A stretch of 64,000 bases of DNA from assembly GCA_963706425.1 (NCBI GenBank), contig CAVPMN010000020.1, positions 434,001-498,000 of the forward strand, written 5' to 3'. A program made the translations under genes and the position numbers. How positions within the stretch are numbered: the first letter of the stretch is position 1; the number at the start of each line of letters is the position of its first letter. This document shows positions 8,265-19,017 of the stretch, piece by piece. The notes below the pieces were generated by a model. That model did not search any database and was not told the origin of the DNA. It worked only from the letters and a program-made list of their open reading frames with translations. The DNA is from CAVPMN01 sp963706425 (GTDB taxonomy: Bacteria; Actinomycetota; Acidimicrobiia; Acidimicrobiales; Acidimicrobilacustridaceae).

Positions 8265-8642
8265 ATGGAGACCCGCCGGTGGACGAACCCTTCACAACCC
8301 CAGACTCTCTACCTGGCCGTCATCCTGCTCTACATCAACGCCGCCCTGGGTCTGGTCGGCGCGTTGTTCGGCTTCGGGCTCGGCCTCATCGGCCTGCTCC
8401 TCATCGTCGGCACGGTCTCGGCGGGACTCGGCATCGCCAACGAGAAGCGCTGGGGCTACCTGCTCGGCGTGGCCCTCGCCACGCTCAACCTCTTCCTCGC
8501 CGTGGTGTGGCCCCTCATCGTCGAGGGCCCCTTGACCGTGTTCGATCCGTTCTTCCTCATCAACGCGATCTTCCCGGTCGCGCTGTTCGCGTTGCTCGTG
8601 CACCCGATGAGCCGCGAGTACCAACGCATCTGGTTCAAGTAG
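8265..8642 (+). CDS. Small membrane protein, four predicted helices
   Basis: A 125-residue integral membrane protein of no family I recognise. A short polar N-terminus is followed by a hydrophobic stretch LYLAVILLYINAALGLVGAL, a Gly-rich stretch LGLIGLLLIVGTVSAGLG, then YLLGVALATLNLFLAVVW and INAIFPVALFALLVH, and a short basic tail. The last three segments are typical membrane spans. It is divergent from the nucleotidyltransferase and 33 bp upstream of the MaoC gene. Confidence 0.7.
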   Translation: METRRWTNPSQPQTLYLAVILLYINAALGLVGALFGFGLGLIGLLLIVGTVSAGLGIANEKRWGYLLGVALATLNLFLAVVWPLIVEGPLTVFDPFFLINAIFPVALFALLVHPMSREYQRIWFK

Positions 8643-8675
8643 CCGTCGCCCCCGATCGCGGGGCATGATGCGGCC

Positions 8676-9134
8676 ATGACGACCACCGTGCAGGGCATCG
8701 CCGGTCTCACCGAGAAGGTGGGCCAACACCTCGGCTACAGCGACTGGCTCGAGATCACCCAGGAGCAGGTCAACCTGTTCGCCGACGCGACCGGTGACCA
8801 CCAGTGGATCCACGTCGATCCCGAGCGGGCCAAGAAGGAGAGCCCGTTCGGCGGGCCGATCGCCCACGGCTACCTCACCCTCTCGCTCGGCCCCACCCTC
8901 ATGCCGCAGATCCTCCGGGTCGACGGCGTGAAGATGGGCGTCAACTACGGCTGCGGCAAGGTGCGCTTCCCCTCCCCCGTGCCGGTCGGCGCGCGGGTGC
9001 GGCTCGGTGCCGAGCTGGTGAGCGTCGACGAGATCGCCGGCGGTGCCCAGGTGACGATGACCTTCACCTTCGAGTGTGAGGGCGCGTCGAAGCCGTCGTG
9101 CGTGGCCGAGATCATCTTCCGCTACTACGAGTAG
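8676..9134 (+). CDS. MaoC-like (R)-enoyl-CoA hydratase
   Basis: A 152-residue hot-dog-fold dehydratase. The hydratase-2 motif ADATGDHQWIHVDPE places the catalytic Asp and His, followed by FGGPIAHGYLTLSL. It should hydrate trans-2-enoyl-CoA or a similar thioester in lipid metabolism. A CATGAT box ends 6 bases before the ATG, a weak variant of the leaderless -10 seen elsewhere. The substrate is not predictable from sequence. Confidence 0.88.
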   Translation: MTTTVQGIAGLTEKVGQHLGYSDWLEITQEQVNLFADATGDHQWIHVDPERAKKESPFGGPIAHGYLTLSLGPTLMPQILRVDGVKMGVNYGCGKVRFPSPVPVGARVRLGAELVSVDEIAGGAQVTMTFTFECEGASKPSCVAEIIFRYYE

Positions 9135-9176
9135 ACCGCTACTACGAGTCGGAGCCTGCGCGGGGAGCGGCGAGCG

Positions 9177-11534
9177 TCAGTCGATCGAGAACCAGGCCCG
9201 CACCTGGGCCTCGTGGTCGACGTAGCGCTCACCTGAGACGTCGACGACGACCTTGTCGATCGTGCCGCCCGTGAACTCGAACGGTGCCTGGTACTCGGGA
9301 GTGACCGCCGATGCGCTGTCGCGCCCGACGCAGATGCCGTCGCCGGTGAGGCAGAAGTAGCCGGGCTGGGTGATGATCGGCCCCGAGCCCACCGCCTGGT
9401 CGTCGACGTAGAGCGTGAGCGTTCCTGCGGTGCCGGGCATGGCGGGGTCGGCGCTCGGGCCGCTCGGCCACGAACTCGGCGGTGCACACGTGGGCGCCGA
9501 CGGTGAGATCGCTCTCGGCGACCACGTCCTGCAGGCGGGTGCCGATCCAGTTGAACGTGTAGCGCAGCTTGCCGTCCTTCACGTAGAGGCTGTGCCCGCC
9601 GGGCACGCCCCCGGCGGCCCAGATGACGCCCTCGACATCGGCCGACTCGACCTTCACCCCGGCGGCGATGGTGTAGGACCGTCCCGGCAGCTGCGGGCCG
9701 GCGGACTCGGGCACGTCGGCGCAGTCGGGATAGAAGATGTACTGATCGCGCGGCGCGGCGGCGCGGGGACGCTCGGCCAGCACCTGCTCGAGCGCGCTGC
9801 GGTCGTCGAGCGGCAGGCCGTTGTAGATGCCGGCGTAGTAGAACCACAGGCCCTTCAGCAGCTCGAGCCGCTCGGGCTCGGTGGCGGCCAGGTTGTTGGT
9901 CTGCGACCGGTCCTCGTCGAGGTGGAACAGCTCCCACTCGTCGTGCATGAAGTTGCCCCAACCGCCGAGCGGCGGGTGCACGGTGGAGGCCAGCCAGCCC
10001 TCGTGGTAGAGCGAGCGCTGGCCGAGCATCGTGTAGAACTGCGTGCTCTTGCCCGGGCACCGAGGGGTCGGTGAGCGCGGCGGCGAAGCTCTCTCCCTCG
10101 ATCGGGTTCTGCTGGTAGCCCTTGATGACCTCGGGCGGGTCGATGCCGAGCAGGTCGTAGATGGTGGGGACGATGTCGACCGCATGGGTGTACTGCGTGG
10201 CGGATGACGCCGTCGGCCTTGATCTTCGCCGGCCACGACACGATGCACATGTCGGCCACGCCACCCTCGGCGCCGGCCCACCGCTTCCAGTAGGGAAACG
10301 GCGTGTCGAGCGCCCACGCCCAACCGGTGTTGTAGTGGTTGTTCGAGGCCGGGGTGCCCAGCTCGTCGATGTGGGGCAGGGTCGTCTCGGTGGTGTCGGG
10401 GACGCCGTTGAAGAAGCGCCACTCGTTGAACGAGCCGTTGGGGCCGCCCTCGCCGCTGGCCCCGTTGTCGGACACCACGACGATGATGGTGTTGTCGATC
10501 TGGCCCGACTCCTCGAGGTAGTCGAGCACCCGGCCCAGGCGGTCGTCGTGATAGGAGATGTAGCCGGCGAACACCTCGGCCATCCGCGCGAAGAGTCGCT
10601 TCTCGTCGTCGGTGAGCGAGTCCCACGGGCGCACGGTGTCGAGCTGGGGCCAGGGCTGGCCGTCGGGACCGGTGCGCTCGGGCTCGCCGTGGGGGTTGAT
10701 GGGCGACAGCTCGGTGCCCTCCGGCAGCAGACCGAGCTCGATCTGGCGTGCCAGGATGCCCTCGCGGATGGCCTCGTAGCCGTCGTCGAAGCGACCCTTG
10801 TACTTGTCGGCCCACTCGAGCGGGACGAGGTGTGGCGCGTGGCCGGCCTGGGGCGCGAGGTACATGAAGAACGGCTTGTCGGGGTCGATCACCTTGGCGT
10901 CGCGGATGAACGACACCGCGGTGTCGGCCAGGTCGTCGGCCAGGTGATAGCCGTCCTCGGGCCGGCCCGGCGCGTCGATCGGGTGGTTGTCGTGGACGAG
11001 ATCGGGGAAGTAGCAGTTGGTCTCGCCGCCGAGCCAGCCGTAGAAGCGCTCGAAGCCCCGGCCCAGCGGCCAGCGGCCCTTGAAGGCGGCCTGGTTGCAC
11101 TCCTCGCCGGGGGTGAGGTGCCACTTGCCGACGCAGTAGGTGTTGTAGCCCTGCTCGGCCAGCACCTCGGAGATGAACCCGCTCTCGAAGGGGATGCGGG
11201 TGGAGATGCCGGGGAAGCCGGAGGCGAACTCGGCGATGGTGGCCATGCCGTTGGTGGTGGCGTTGCGACCGGTGAGCAGCGACGCCCGGGTGGGCGAGCA
11301 CAGCGCGGTGGTGTGGAAGTTCGACAGCACCACGCCCCGCTCGGCGATGCGGCGCATGTTCGGGCACTCGACCGGCCCGCCGTAGATGTCCATCGTGGCG
11401 TAGCCGAGATCGTCCCAGGCGAGCAGCAAGACGTTGGGGGCGCCGTCGGGCGCCTTGGGCGCGAGGTAGGGCTCCCAATCGGGCTCCGAGTCGCGGATGT
11501 CGAGCTGGATCTTGCCGTTGAACGTCGTCACCAC
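9177..11534 (-). CDS. Sulfatase (arylsulfatase family), three frameshifts
   Basis: Hydrolyses sulfate esters using formylglycine. The N-terminal part shows PNVLLLAWDDLGYATMDIYG (metal Asp pair) and the activation site C79-S-P-T-R83 followed by ASLLTGRN, then VGKWHLTPGEE and VVVSDNGASGEGG. The C-terminal part has a beta-rich domain ending in QVRAWFSID. The frame breaks near 10196, 10055 and 9460. Each needs removal of one base, and the total length is a multiple of three, so the breaks compensate in register. About 785 residues when corrected. No secretion signal is seen. It is divergent from a LuxR regulator that may control it. Confidence 0.85.
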
Positions 11535-11679
11535 GTGCTCCGTCGTCGTCGAGGGGGGCGGCCTGTTGAACCCGTGGGCTCATCGTCGTCGGCCGGGTTG
11601 CTGAAATCGTCACCCGATCGGGGTGAAACCCCGTGCCGTGACTTCGCGGTCCGAACGGGCAACTGCGTACTATGCGCCG

Positions 11680-13923
11680 GTGGAAACGGATGGTCCGGTG
11701 GAGGAACCAGCGGGCGGGCTCCCCTTCGACGAGATCGTAGCCGTGTCCTGTCGCCGGCCTCCGGCCCGCGACGGCGTGGTGGCCCGCGACGAGCTCGTGA
11801 AAGGGCTGATCGCACCGAAGGATCCCGTCCCCATCGTGGCGGTCCGAGCGCCGGCGGGATACGGCAAGACCATGCTGCTCACGCTCTGGGACGACGCCGA
11901 TCCCCGTCCCTTCGCCTGGGTGCATCTCGGCCCGCTCGACGACAACCCCGTGCATCTCCTGCGCCACGTGGCGGGCGCCCTGGCGCAGGCTCAGCCCCTG
12001 AGCGACCGTTGTGTCCGGCACCTGACCCAGCCGGGTCGCCAGGTCGACACGGACATGCTGCCGGCGGTGCTCACCGAGCTCGAATCCCGGCCGCCTTCGG
12101 TGCTCGTCCTCGACGACGTCCACCTCCTGCACTCGCCCGAGGCGATCGAGTGCATTCGATCCCTCGCCGCATCCCTGCCCAGCGGTTCGACCATCTGCCT
12201 CAGCGGACGCGCCAACGAGGTGCCGATCGCCCGCCAACGCGAGCAGGGCCACGTGATCGACATCGGCACAGCCGACCTGGCGATGTCGGTTCCCCAGGCT
12301 GTCGAGGTGTTCGCCCATGCCGGCCTCGACCTCGACGACGGCACCATCAGCGACCTGTGCGCCCGCACCGAAGGCTGGCCCGCGGGTCTCCACCTCGCCG
12401 CGTTGGCGCTGTCGACCCGGGGCGGCGCGATCGGACCCGGGTTCTCCGGACGCAACCGCCTGGTGGGCGACTACCTCGTCGAGGAGGCGCTGGCCGGGCT
12501 CGAGTCGGAGATGGTCGAGTTCCTCGAACGGTCGTCGGTCCTCACGATCATGAGCGGCGAATCGCTCGATGCGCTGCTACAGCGTTCGGACAGCCGCCGG
12601 TTTCTCGCCGAGATCGAGCACTCGGGCAATCTCCTCCTTGTGCCGCTCGACCCCGACGGCCACCTCTTCCGTTACCACCACCTCTTCCGAGATCTCCTTC
12701 GCGCCCGACTCGAGGCCCGCGACCCCGCGTTGTCCTCCGAGCTCGAGCGGCGCGCCTGTGACGTGACAGAGGCCGCAGGTGACGTCGACGAGGCGATCCG
12801 CCATGCGGTGACCGCCGGCGACTCGGGGCGAGCCGCCCGGCTGGTGCTCCGCGACGCCGGCGCGCTGGCGCTCAGCGACCAACGCGACCTGCTCCGCCAA
12901 CGACTCGACCTCATCGGCCTCGACGCCATGAACGAGCATCCGGAGGCGGCGGTCGCCTGGGCATGGGCCGGTATCGCCGAGGTTGATCGTGAGCTGATCG
13001 TCAAGAGCCTCTCCGCCGCGATGCAATGGCCCGACGCGGGTCCGCTGAGCGACGGCTCCCCGTCGGTGAGCGCAGCCGTCAGCTGTGTCCGATGCATGCT
13101 CGGAGCCGAGGGGGTCGACGGGGTCCTGCGCGACAGTGCGGCCGCGCGTGAGGGCGGGCCCTCGAATCCCTGGTGGGGTCGGGCGACCATGATCCAGGGA
13201 ACCGCGTACTCGATGCTCGGCGAGCTCGACCTCGCCCGCGACAGACTCGAAGCCGCCTTGATGCATCTCGCCGACGCACCGACGTTCGAGGCAGCGGCGC
13301 TGAGCCATCTCGCTCTCGTGAACCTGCACGACAACGATCTCGGCGAGGCCAGGCGGCTTGCCGACCGTGCCCTCGCCGACGCCGAACGACACCATCTGCA
13401 AGGGGTGGTGGCCGCGATCTCGATCTACGCCGTAGGAGCTCTTGTCGCGGCCCGCTGCGGAGATCGCGAGGAGGCCGTCGGGTGCGCCTCGACCACCCGC
13501 ACGATGCTCGATCATCTTGGGCGGGTCTCACCGCGCACCGCGGTCTTCAGCTACCTCGCACTCGCCCAGACCTGGCTCGCCCTCGGCGATCCCGGCCAGG
13601 CCCGGTTGCTGGCCAACGAAGCCCAACGCGCGCGGCGGCGCGACCCGTCGGCCACGTTTCTCAACCAGCAGCTCGACCACCTGATGAGCCAACTCGACGA
13701 TGCAGCCCACAACCCATCGACGGTGGTCGCGATCACCGCAGCCGAGATGCGGGTGCTGGCCCTGCTTCCCACCCACTTGAGCCTGCAGGAGATCGCCGGC
13801 GAACTGGTCATCAGCCGCAACACGGCCAAGAGCCACTCGGTATCGATCTACCGCAAGCTGGGTGTCACGTCGCGCAGCGAGGCGGTGGCCGAGGCGCGCC
13901 GCATCGGCCTGGTCAGCAGCTAG
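11680..13923 (+). CDS. LuxR-family transcriptional regulator, MalT-like (large ATP-binding)
   Basis: A 747-residue LAL/MalT-type regulator: an ATPase with Walker A in APAGYGKTMLL and Walker B in SVLVLDDVHLL, a middle helical TPR-like region, and a C-terminal LuxR helix-turn-helix (TAAEMRVLALLPTHLSLQEI, then ELVISRNTAKSHSVSIYRKL). I chose GTG 11680 because TACTAT lies 6 bases upstream; an in-frame GTG at 11623 would add 19 residues. It is divergent from the sulfatase gene, 145 bp between starts, so it may respond to a sulfated substrate. That is inference from position only. Confidence 0.87.
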   Translation: METDGPVEEPAGGLPFDEIVAVSCRRPPARDGVVARDELVKGLIAPKDPVPIVAVRAPAGYGKTMLLTLWDDADPRPFAWVHLGPLDDNPVHLLRHVAGALAQAQPLSDRCVRHLTQPGRQVDTDMLPAVLTELESRPPSVLVLDDVHLLHSPEAIECIRSLAASLPSGSTICLSGRANEVPIARQREQGHVIDIGTADLAMSVPQAVEVFAHAGLDLDDGTISDLCARTEGWPAGLHLAALALSTRGGAIGPGFSGRNRLVGDYLVEEALAGLESEMVEFLERSSVLTIMSGESLDALLQRSDSRRFLAEIEHSGNLLLVPLDPDGHLFRYHHLFRDLLRARLEARDPALSSELERRACDVTEAAGDVDEAIRHAVTAGDSGRAARLVLRDAGALALSDQRDLLRQRLDLIGLDAMNEHPEAAVAWAWAGIAEVDRELIVKSLSAAMQWPDAGPLSDGSPSVSAAVSCVRCMLGAEGVDGVLRDSAAAREGGPSNPWWGRATMIQGTAYSMLGELDLARDRLEAALMHLADAPTFEAAALSHLALVNLHDNDLGEARRLADRALADAERHHLQGVVAAISIYAVGALVAARCGDREEAVGCASTTRTMLDHLGRVSPRTAVFSYLALAQTWLALGDPGQARLLANEAQRARRRDPSATFLNQQLDHLMSQLDDAAHNPSTVVAITAAEMRVLALLPTHLSLQEIAGELVISRNTAKSHSVSIYRKLGVTSRSEAVAEARRIGLVSS

Positions 13924-13929
13924 CCGCGG

Positions 13930-14754
13930 TCAGGCGCGTACCGGGCGACACAGGAGCTGCCCGGCGCCGGACGCGACGAGGGCGCGGTCGCTCGACCACA
14001 GCCGGCCCGTCCATCCCATCAGCCCGTCGGCCGCGATCGCACTGTGGCCGTCGGCCAGCAGCCACGGGTCATCGGGCCTCGGCTGGTGGAACGCCACGTA
14101 GAGATCGAGGCTCGGCGCGATGAACGGAGGCTGCTGCCACGCGTGGGGGCGATGGGCGGCGGGCCAGCTCACCACGTCGATGAGCACCACGGCGCGGCAC
14201 GCGTCGAGCCACGGGTCGGCAAATGTCGACGTGGGCAGGAAGCGCAGCCATTCGCGCCACACCGGGTCGAGCGGTCCTCGAGGCGGCCAGTCGAGCTCGA
14301 CGTCGACGGGCCGACCCTCGAAGTTGTGCCAGAAGGGGAAAGGTCGCTCGTCGTCGGGGAACAGCTCGTCGAGGCTGGGGAGCCCGTCGGGGCCGGGCAC
14401 GTCGGGCGGCTCGGTGCGGTCGTGGGCCAGGCCGTCGACATCGCCCACCGCCCACACCGTGGCCTCGAGGATCGGGCGGTCCTGCTGGGTGATCGAGACC
14501 CGCAGCGACTCGGCGGTCTTGGCTCGGCGCAACGGCTGCACGCTGATGTCGACCTGGTCGAACGTGGCCACGCCGAGGTAGTGGCACGTGAAGCTGGCCG
14601 GGCGGGCGAACCGGCTCTCCGCTCCCGCGGCCCGCAGGGCGGTCGAGGCCACATAGCCCCCCATCGGGCCCCAGATCTCCCATTCCTGGCTCAGCGTGGC
14701 CGTGTAGTGGCCGTCGCCGCCGACCACCGCCGTGTCGTTCCCGAGATCCCCCAC
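13930..14754 (-). CDS. Acyl-CoA thioesterase family protein (double hot-dog)
   Basis: A 274-residue protein with the two-domain thioesterase layout: GPMGGYVASTALRAAG near residue 30, FTCHYLGVATFDQVDISVQP in domain one, and in the second half SLDLYVAFHQPRPDDPWLL and DGLMGWTGRLWSSDRALVAS. These match the TesB/acyl-CoA thioesterase II superfamily. It probably hydrolyses acyl-CoAs and sits among fatty-acid genes. The GTG start has AAGGGA four bases upstream as ribosome site. It runs tail to tail with the regulator, 6 bp apart. Confidence 0.82.
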   Translation of the reverse strand: MGDLGNDTAVVGGDGHYTATLSQEWEIWGPMGGYVASTALRAAGAESRFARPASFTCHYLGVATFDQVDISVQPLRRAKTAESLRVSITQQDRPILEATVWAVGDVDGLAHDRTEPPDVPGPDGLPSLDELFPDDERPFPFWHNFEGRPVDVELDWPPRGPLDPVWREWLRFLPTSTFADPWLDACRAVVLIDVVSWPAAHRPHAWQQPPFIAPSLDLYVAFHQPRPDDPWLLADGHSAIAADGLMGWTGRLWSSDRALVASGAGQLLCRPVRA

Positions 14755-14803
14755 CGCATCCCTTTCTCTGGGTCGGCCGTCCTCGCCGGCCTCGGCTTCC
14801 GGG

Positions 14804-15757
14804 TTATCGGAACTCGGGCATCACCTTCTCGGCGAACAGCCGGACGGTCTCGGTATCGGGGAAGTCGGATGGCCACGCCACGATGCCGCCGAGCCCGAGC
14901 TCGGTGTAGGTGCGGATCTTCTCGCACACCTGCTCAGGAGTGCCCACGAGATTTCCCTCGCGCCACGAGTCGAAAGGCTCGCCCCAGAAGGAGCGGCTGC
15001 CGCCGTCGACGATCTCCTGCTCGCTCTCGCGGATGAACACCTCGGGCGACCAGGTCTTGGTGATCTCGTCGTAGTCACGACCCACCGCCGTGCAGTGCTC
15101 CTTCAGCACCTCGCACTTGTGGGCGAACTCGTGGGGTTTGCCGCCGAAGTTGCTGCGGTCGGCGTGACGGGCGACCACCCGCAGCGTGAGCTGCTCTCCC
15201 CCGCCGCCGATCCAGATCGGAGGGTGCGGCTGCTGCACCGGCTTCGGGTCGCACTGGGCGCCCTTCATGGTGAAGAAGCGGCCCTCGTAGTCGGTGTCGG
15301 GCTCGCTCCACATGAGCTTGGTGATCTCGACGGTCTCGCGCAGCATGCGGATGCGGTCCTTGGCCGGCGGGAAGCCGTAGCCGTAGGCGAGGTACTCGTG
15401 CTCGTACCAGCCCGCACCGATGCCCCAGTCGAGGCGGCCGCCGCTGATGACGTCGATGTTCGACGTGATCTTCGCCAGCAGGCCGGGATTGCGGTAGGGC
15501 GCGCAGCCGACCATCTGGCCGAGCCGGATGCGAGTGGTGCGCTGGCTGATGGCGGCCAGGGTGGTCCAGCACTCGAACATGGTCTCGTGGGCCGGCACCG
15601 GCACGTTGTGGAAGTGGTCGTAGACCCAGAGCGAGTCGTAGCCGAGGTCTTCGGCCAACGTGGCCACCTCGAGGGCCTTGGCCCACTTGTCCTGCGGATC
15701 GGGAATGCCGACCAGCTCCATCTTCCAACCCTGCGGAACGAACACGCCGAAGATCAT
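14804..15757 (-). CDS. LLM-class (probably F420-dependent) oxidoreductase
   Basis: A 317-residue TIM-barrel luciferase-like monooxygenase family protein: LAEDLGYDSLWVYDHFHNVP, RIRLGQMVGCAPYRNPGLLA, GGRLDWGIGAGWYEHEYLAYG and PPIWIGGGGEQLTLRVVARH are family landmarks of the F420-linked branch. Start ATG 15757 follows a TAGGGT box at 15765-15770 by 7 bases. The substrate is unknown. Its neighbours (thioesterase, acyl-CoA ligase) suggest oxidation of a lipid or xenobiotic. Confidence 0.88.
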   Translation of the reverse strand: MIFGVFVPQGWKMELVGIPDPQDKWAKALEVATLAEDLGYDSLWVYDHFHNVPVPAHETMFECWTTLAAISQRTTRIRLGQMVGCAPYRNPGLLAKITSNIDVISGGRLDWGIGAGWYEHEYLAYGYGFPPAKDRIRMLRETVEITKLMWSEPDTDYEGRFFTMKGAQCDPKPVQQPHPPIWIGGGGEQLTLRVVARHADRSNFGGKPHEFAHKCEVLKEHCTAVGRDYDEITKTWSPEVFIRESEQEIVDGGSRSFWGEPFDSWREGNLVGTPEQVCEKIRTYTELGLGGIVAWPSDFPDTETVRLFAEKVMPEFR

Positions 15758-15887
15758 GCGGGCGACCCTAGCGGCCGTGTTGTCGCAACCTGCGTGCCCA
15801 CAGGACCCATCCGGGCGCCTGGAGACGCAGGTCGGTGAGCGGGTGGGCGCGGCGGCGCGCCGGCGGGGGCGCCGTACCATCGCCGCC

Positions 15888-17334
15888 GTGTCTCGCCGCC
15901 GTTCCCTCGTCGTGCTTGTGCTGGCGGCGACCTTGCTGGTCGCCTGCCTGCACCGAGAGCGAGGCCCGGCCGGAGGTGCGCGAGGAGCTCGTGCCCACCA
16001 CCAACTCCACCGTGGCGTCCGCCCCCACCACGTCACCTCCCGACGTGCCCGAACCCGAGCCGGTCGACTGGCAGCCGTGCGGCGAGATCGAATGCGGCGT
16101 GGTGACGGTGCCGCTCGACTACGACGACCCCGCAGGCCGCACGATCGACCTGGCCGTCGCCCGGCGGGTCGCGGCTGACCCAGACGAGCGCATCGGACCG
16201 CTGGTGGTGAACCCGGGTGGGCCGGGTGGATCCGGCGTCGACCTGGTGCGAGCCGGGGCGCTGGCCGATCTCGCCGACCGGTTCGACCTGGTGTCGTGGG
16301 ACCCACGCGGCGTGGGCCGCACCGAAGAGCTCACGTGCGGCGCCGACACCGCTGGTTTCCTCGGCCTCGATCCTCATCCCGACACGCCCACCGAGCGGGC
16401 CGACCTCGAGGAAACCGCTGAGGAAATCGCGGCAACGTGCGAGGACGAGGATGCCGAGCTCCTCCGCCACCTCGACACCGTCGTGACCGCCCACGACCTC
16501 GAGCAGATCCGCCGGGCCATTGGCCGGGAGCCGCTCAACTACCTCGGCTTCAGCTATGGCACGCTCATCGGGCTCGAGTACGCCCGCACCTACCCCGCCG
16601 AGCTCCGCACGCTCACGCTCGACGGCGTGGTCGACCCGGCGATGACGCTCGAGGAGATGCTCACCGGTCAGGCCATCGCCATGGAGGCGTTCGTCGCTGA
16701 GATGGCCCCGCTCTACGACCAGGTGATGGCCCGCGCGGAGGAGGACCCCCTCGTCCTCGCCGACGGCCGGGAAGCAGGCCCCGACCTCGTGGTGCTGGCC
16801 GCCATCGCCGCGACCTACCGGGCGGACGGGAAAGAGACCCTGCGGACGGCTCTCGAAGACGCGGCCGATGGCTATCCCGAGCCGATGGCCGACCTGGCCG
16901 ACCTCTACCTCAACGCGGCCGACTCGTTCGGCGCCTACGTGGGTGTGGTGTGCACCGACGGCCCCCGTCCTACGGGCATCGAGGCGTGGCGGGCCATGGC
17001 CGGGCGCGTCGCCGACCAGGCACCACGCCTGGGCGAGGCCGCCATCAACGAGGTGCTCGCCTGTGCGTACTGGCCCACCGCGCCGACGGCCGAGCGACGA
17101 CCGGTCTCGCCCGCCGGGCTGGCCCCCGCTCTGGTGATCGGCACCACGGGCGATGCCGCCACCCCCTACGACGACGCGGTCACGGTGGCCACCAACCTGC
17201 CGGGCGCGGCGTTGCTCACGTTCGAGTCCGACGGGCACACCGCCTACGGCGGCAGCGCCTGTGTCGACGGCGTGGTGCGGCGCTACCTCGTCGACCTCGA
17301 GCTGCCCGAGCCCGGCTCGGTCTGCGAGGCCTGA
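15888..17334 (+). CDS. Secreted alpha/beta-hydrolase lipoprotein, tripeptidyl-aminopeptidase type (frameshift at 15948)
   Basis: Extracellular peptidase of the proline-iminopeptidase/TAP-like family. Oxyanion region NPGGPGGSG, nucleophile Ser in GFSYGT, and in the C-terminal TAP-like domain the acid in GTTGDAATPYDDA and the His in SDGHTAYGG. From GTG 15888 (TACCAT box 7 bases upstream) the protein starts with a lipoprotein signal MSRRRSLVVLVLAATLLVAC whose lipid Cys is codon 20. Right after it a CTGC duplication (15944-15947/15948-15951) shifts the frame. Total length is 3n+1. Corrected size is about 481 residues. Confidence 0.85.
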
Positions 17335-17361
17335 CCACCCCGGCCGGTAGGCTCGCCGGCC

Positions 17362-18996
17362 ATGGAATACAACCTGGCGCTGCTCAACGAGGCCATCGCC
17401 GCCGAGATCCCCGATCGCGAAGCCGTGGTGTGGCGCGACCGCCGCTTCACCTACGCCGACTTCGCCGAGCGCTCCCGGCGACTCGCCAACTACCTGCTGT
17501 CGTGTGGGCTCGAGGTGCGGGCCGAACGATCAGAGCTATCCGGCTGGGAGTCGGGCCAGGCCCACCTCGGGCTCTACCTCTACAACGGCAACGAGTACGT
17601 CGAGGGCATGCTCGGCTCCTACAAGGCGCGGGTGGCCCCGTTCAACGTCAACTACCGCTACGTCGCCGAGGAGCTGCTCTACCTGCTCAACGACGCGCGC
17701 GCCGAGGCCATCATCTACCACTCGGCGTTCGCCCCCCTGCTCGAGCAGGTGCGCGCCGAGGTGCCGACGCTGCAGGTCCTGCTGCAGGTCGACGACGAGT
17801 CGGGCCACGCGCTGCTGCCCGATGCGGTTTGGTACGAGGAGGCCCTGGCCGGCGCCAGCGCCGACGCCCCACCCGTCGAGCCCTCCCCCGACGACCTCTA
17901 CATCCTCTACACGGGTGGCACGACCGGCATGCCCAAAGGTGTGCTGTGGCGCCAGGCCGACATCTTCCCGGCCGCCATGGGCGGACGCGATCTGTCGACC
18001 AGCCAGGAGTGGCCCGATCTCGACGCCATCGTGGCCAACGCCAAGAACGGTGGCGCCCGGCTGATGCCGGCACCGCCGTTCATGCACGGCGCCGCCCACT
18101 GGATGGGCTTCAACGCGTTCAACGGCGGCAACACGATCGTGCTGCCGCACAACACGCAGGGCCTCGACGCCGCCGACGTGTGGTCGACCGTGCAGACCGA
18201 GGCGGTCAACATCCTGCTCATCGTGGGCGACGCCTTCGGCCGCCCGCTGCTCGACGAGCTCGAACGGGGTGACTACGACCTGAGCACCATGTTCATGGTC
18301 GTCAGCGGCGGCGCCGCGCTGAGCGCGCCGGTCAAGAATCGCTTCCTCGAGCTCTACCCGGCCATGGCCATCATGGACGGGCTCGGGTCATCGGAGACCG
18401 GCCAGCAGGCCGCCCAGGTGAGCGCGGCGGGCAGCGACGCCACCACCGGCACGTTCACGCCGGGCGTGGGCATGTGCATCGTCAGCGAGGACCTCAGCCG
18501 GCTCATCCCGTCGCCCAGCGACGAGCTGGGCTGGCTGGCTCAGCAGGGTCGCGTGCCGCTCGGCTACCTGGGCGACCAGGCCAAGACCGAGCGCACCTTC
18601 CCGGTCATCGACGGGGTGCGCTACTCCGTGCCGGGTGACCGGGCCAACTACACCGCCGACGGCCTCTTGCAGCTGCACGGACGCGACTCGGTCACCATCA
18701 ACTCGGGCGGCGAGAAGATCTTCGCCGAAGAGGTCGAGCAGGCGTTGGCCCACCACCCGGCGGTCTACGACGCGGTGGTGACGGGTCGGCCGAGCGAGCG
18801 CTGGGGCAACGAGGTCGTGGCCGTGGTGCAGCTGCGCGACGGCTTCGACGCCGACATCGCCAGCCTGCTCGAGGTGTGCGAGCAGCACATCGCCCGCTAC
18901 AAGCTGCCGAAGGACGTCGTGTTCGTCGACAAGGTGATGCGCAGCCCGTCCGGCAAGGCCGACTACCGCTGGGCCAAGGAGCAGGTGGCCGACTAG
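17362..18996 (+). CDS. Acyl-CoA synthetase (FadD-type AMP ligase)
   Basis: Activates a carboxylic acid to its CoA thioester through an acyl-adenylate. The 544-residue protein has the P-loop YILYTGGTTGMPKGVLW, motif DGLGSSETGQQ, YSVPGDRANYTADGLLQLHG and the hinge/catalytic end GRDSVTINSGGEKIF...PSGKADYRW with the C-terminal Lys. It resembles the mycobacterial FadD19/FadD3 steroid branch more than long-chain FadD, but the substrate is not certain. TAGGCT lies 8 bases before ATG 17362. It runs tail to tail with the acyl-CoA dehydrogenase. Confidence 0.9.
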   Translation: MEYNLALLNEAIAAEIPDREAVVWRDRRFTYADFAERSRRLANYLLSCGLEVRAERSELSGWESGQAHLGLYLYNGNEYVEGMLGSYKARVAPFNVNYRYVAEELLYLLNDARAEAIIYHSAFAPLLEQVRAEVPTLQVLLQVDDESGHALLPDAVWYEEALAGASADAPPVEPSPDDLYILYTGGTTGMPKGVLWRQADIFPAAMGGRDLSTSQEWPDLDAIVANAKNGGARLMPAPPFMHGAAHWMGFNAFNGGNTIVLPHNTQGLDAADVWSTVQTEAVNILLIVGDAFGRPLLDELERGDYDLSTMFMVVSGGAALSAPVKNRFLELYPAMAIMDGLGSSETGQQAAQVSAAGSDATTGTFTPGVGMCIVSEDLSRLIPSPSDELGWLAQQGRVPLGYLGDQAKTERTFPVIDGVRYSVPGDRANYTADGLLQLHGRDSVTINSGGEKIFAEEVEQALAHHPAVYDAVVTGRPSERWGNEVVAVVQLRDGFDADIASLLEVCEQHIARYKLPKDVVFVDKVMRSPSGKADYRWAKEQVAD

Positions 18997-19017
18997 CGAA
19001 GTCCCACAGCGAAGGCC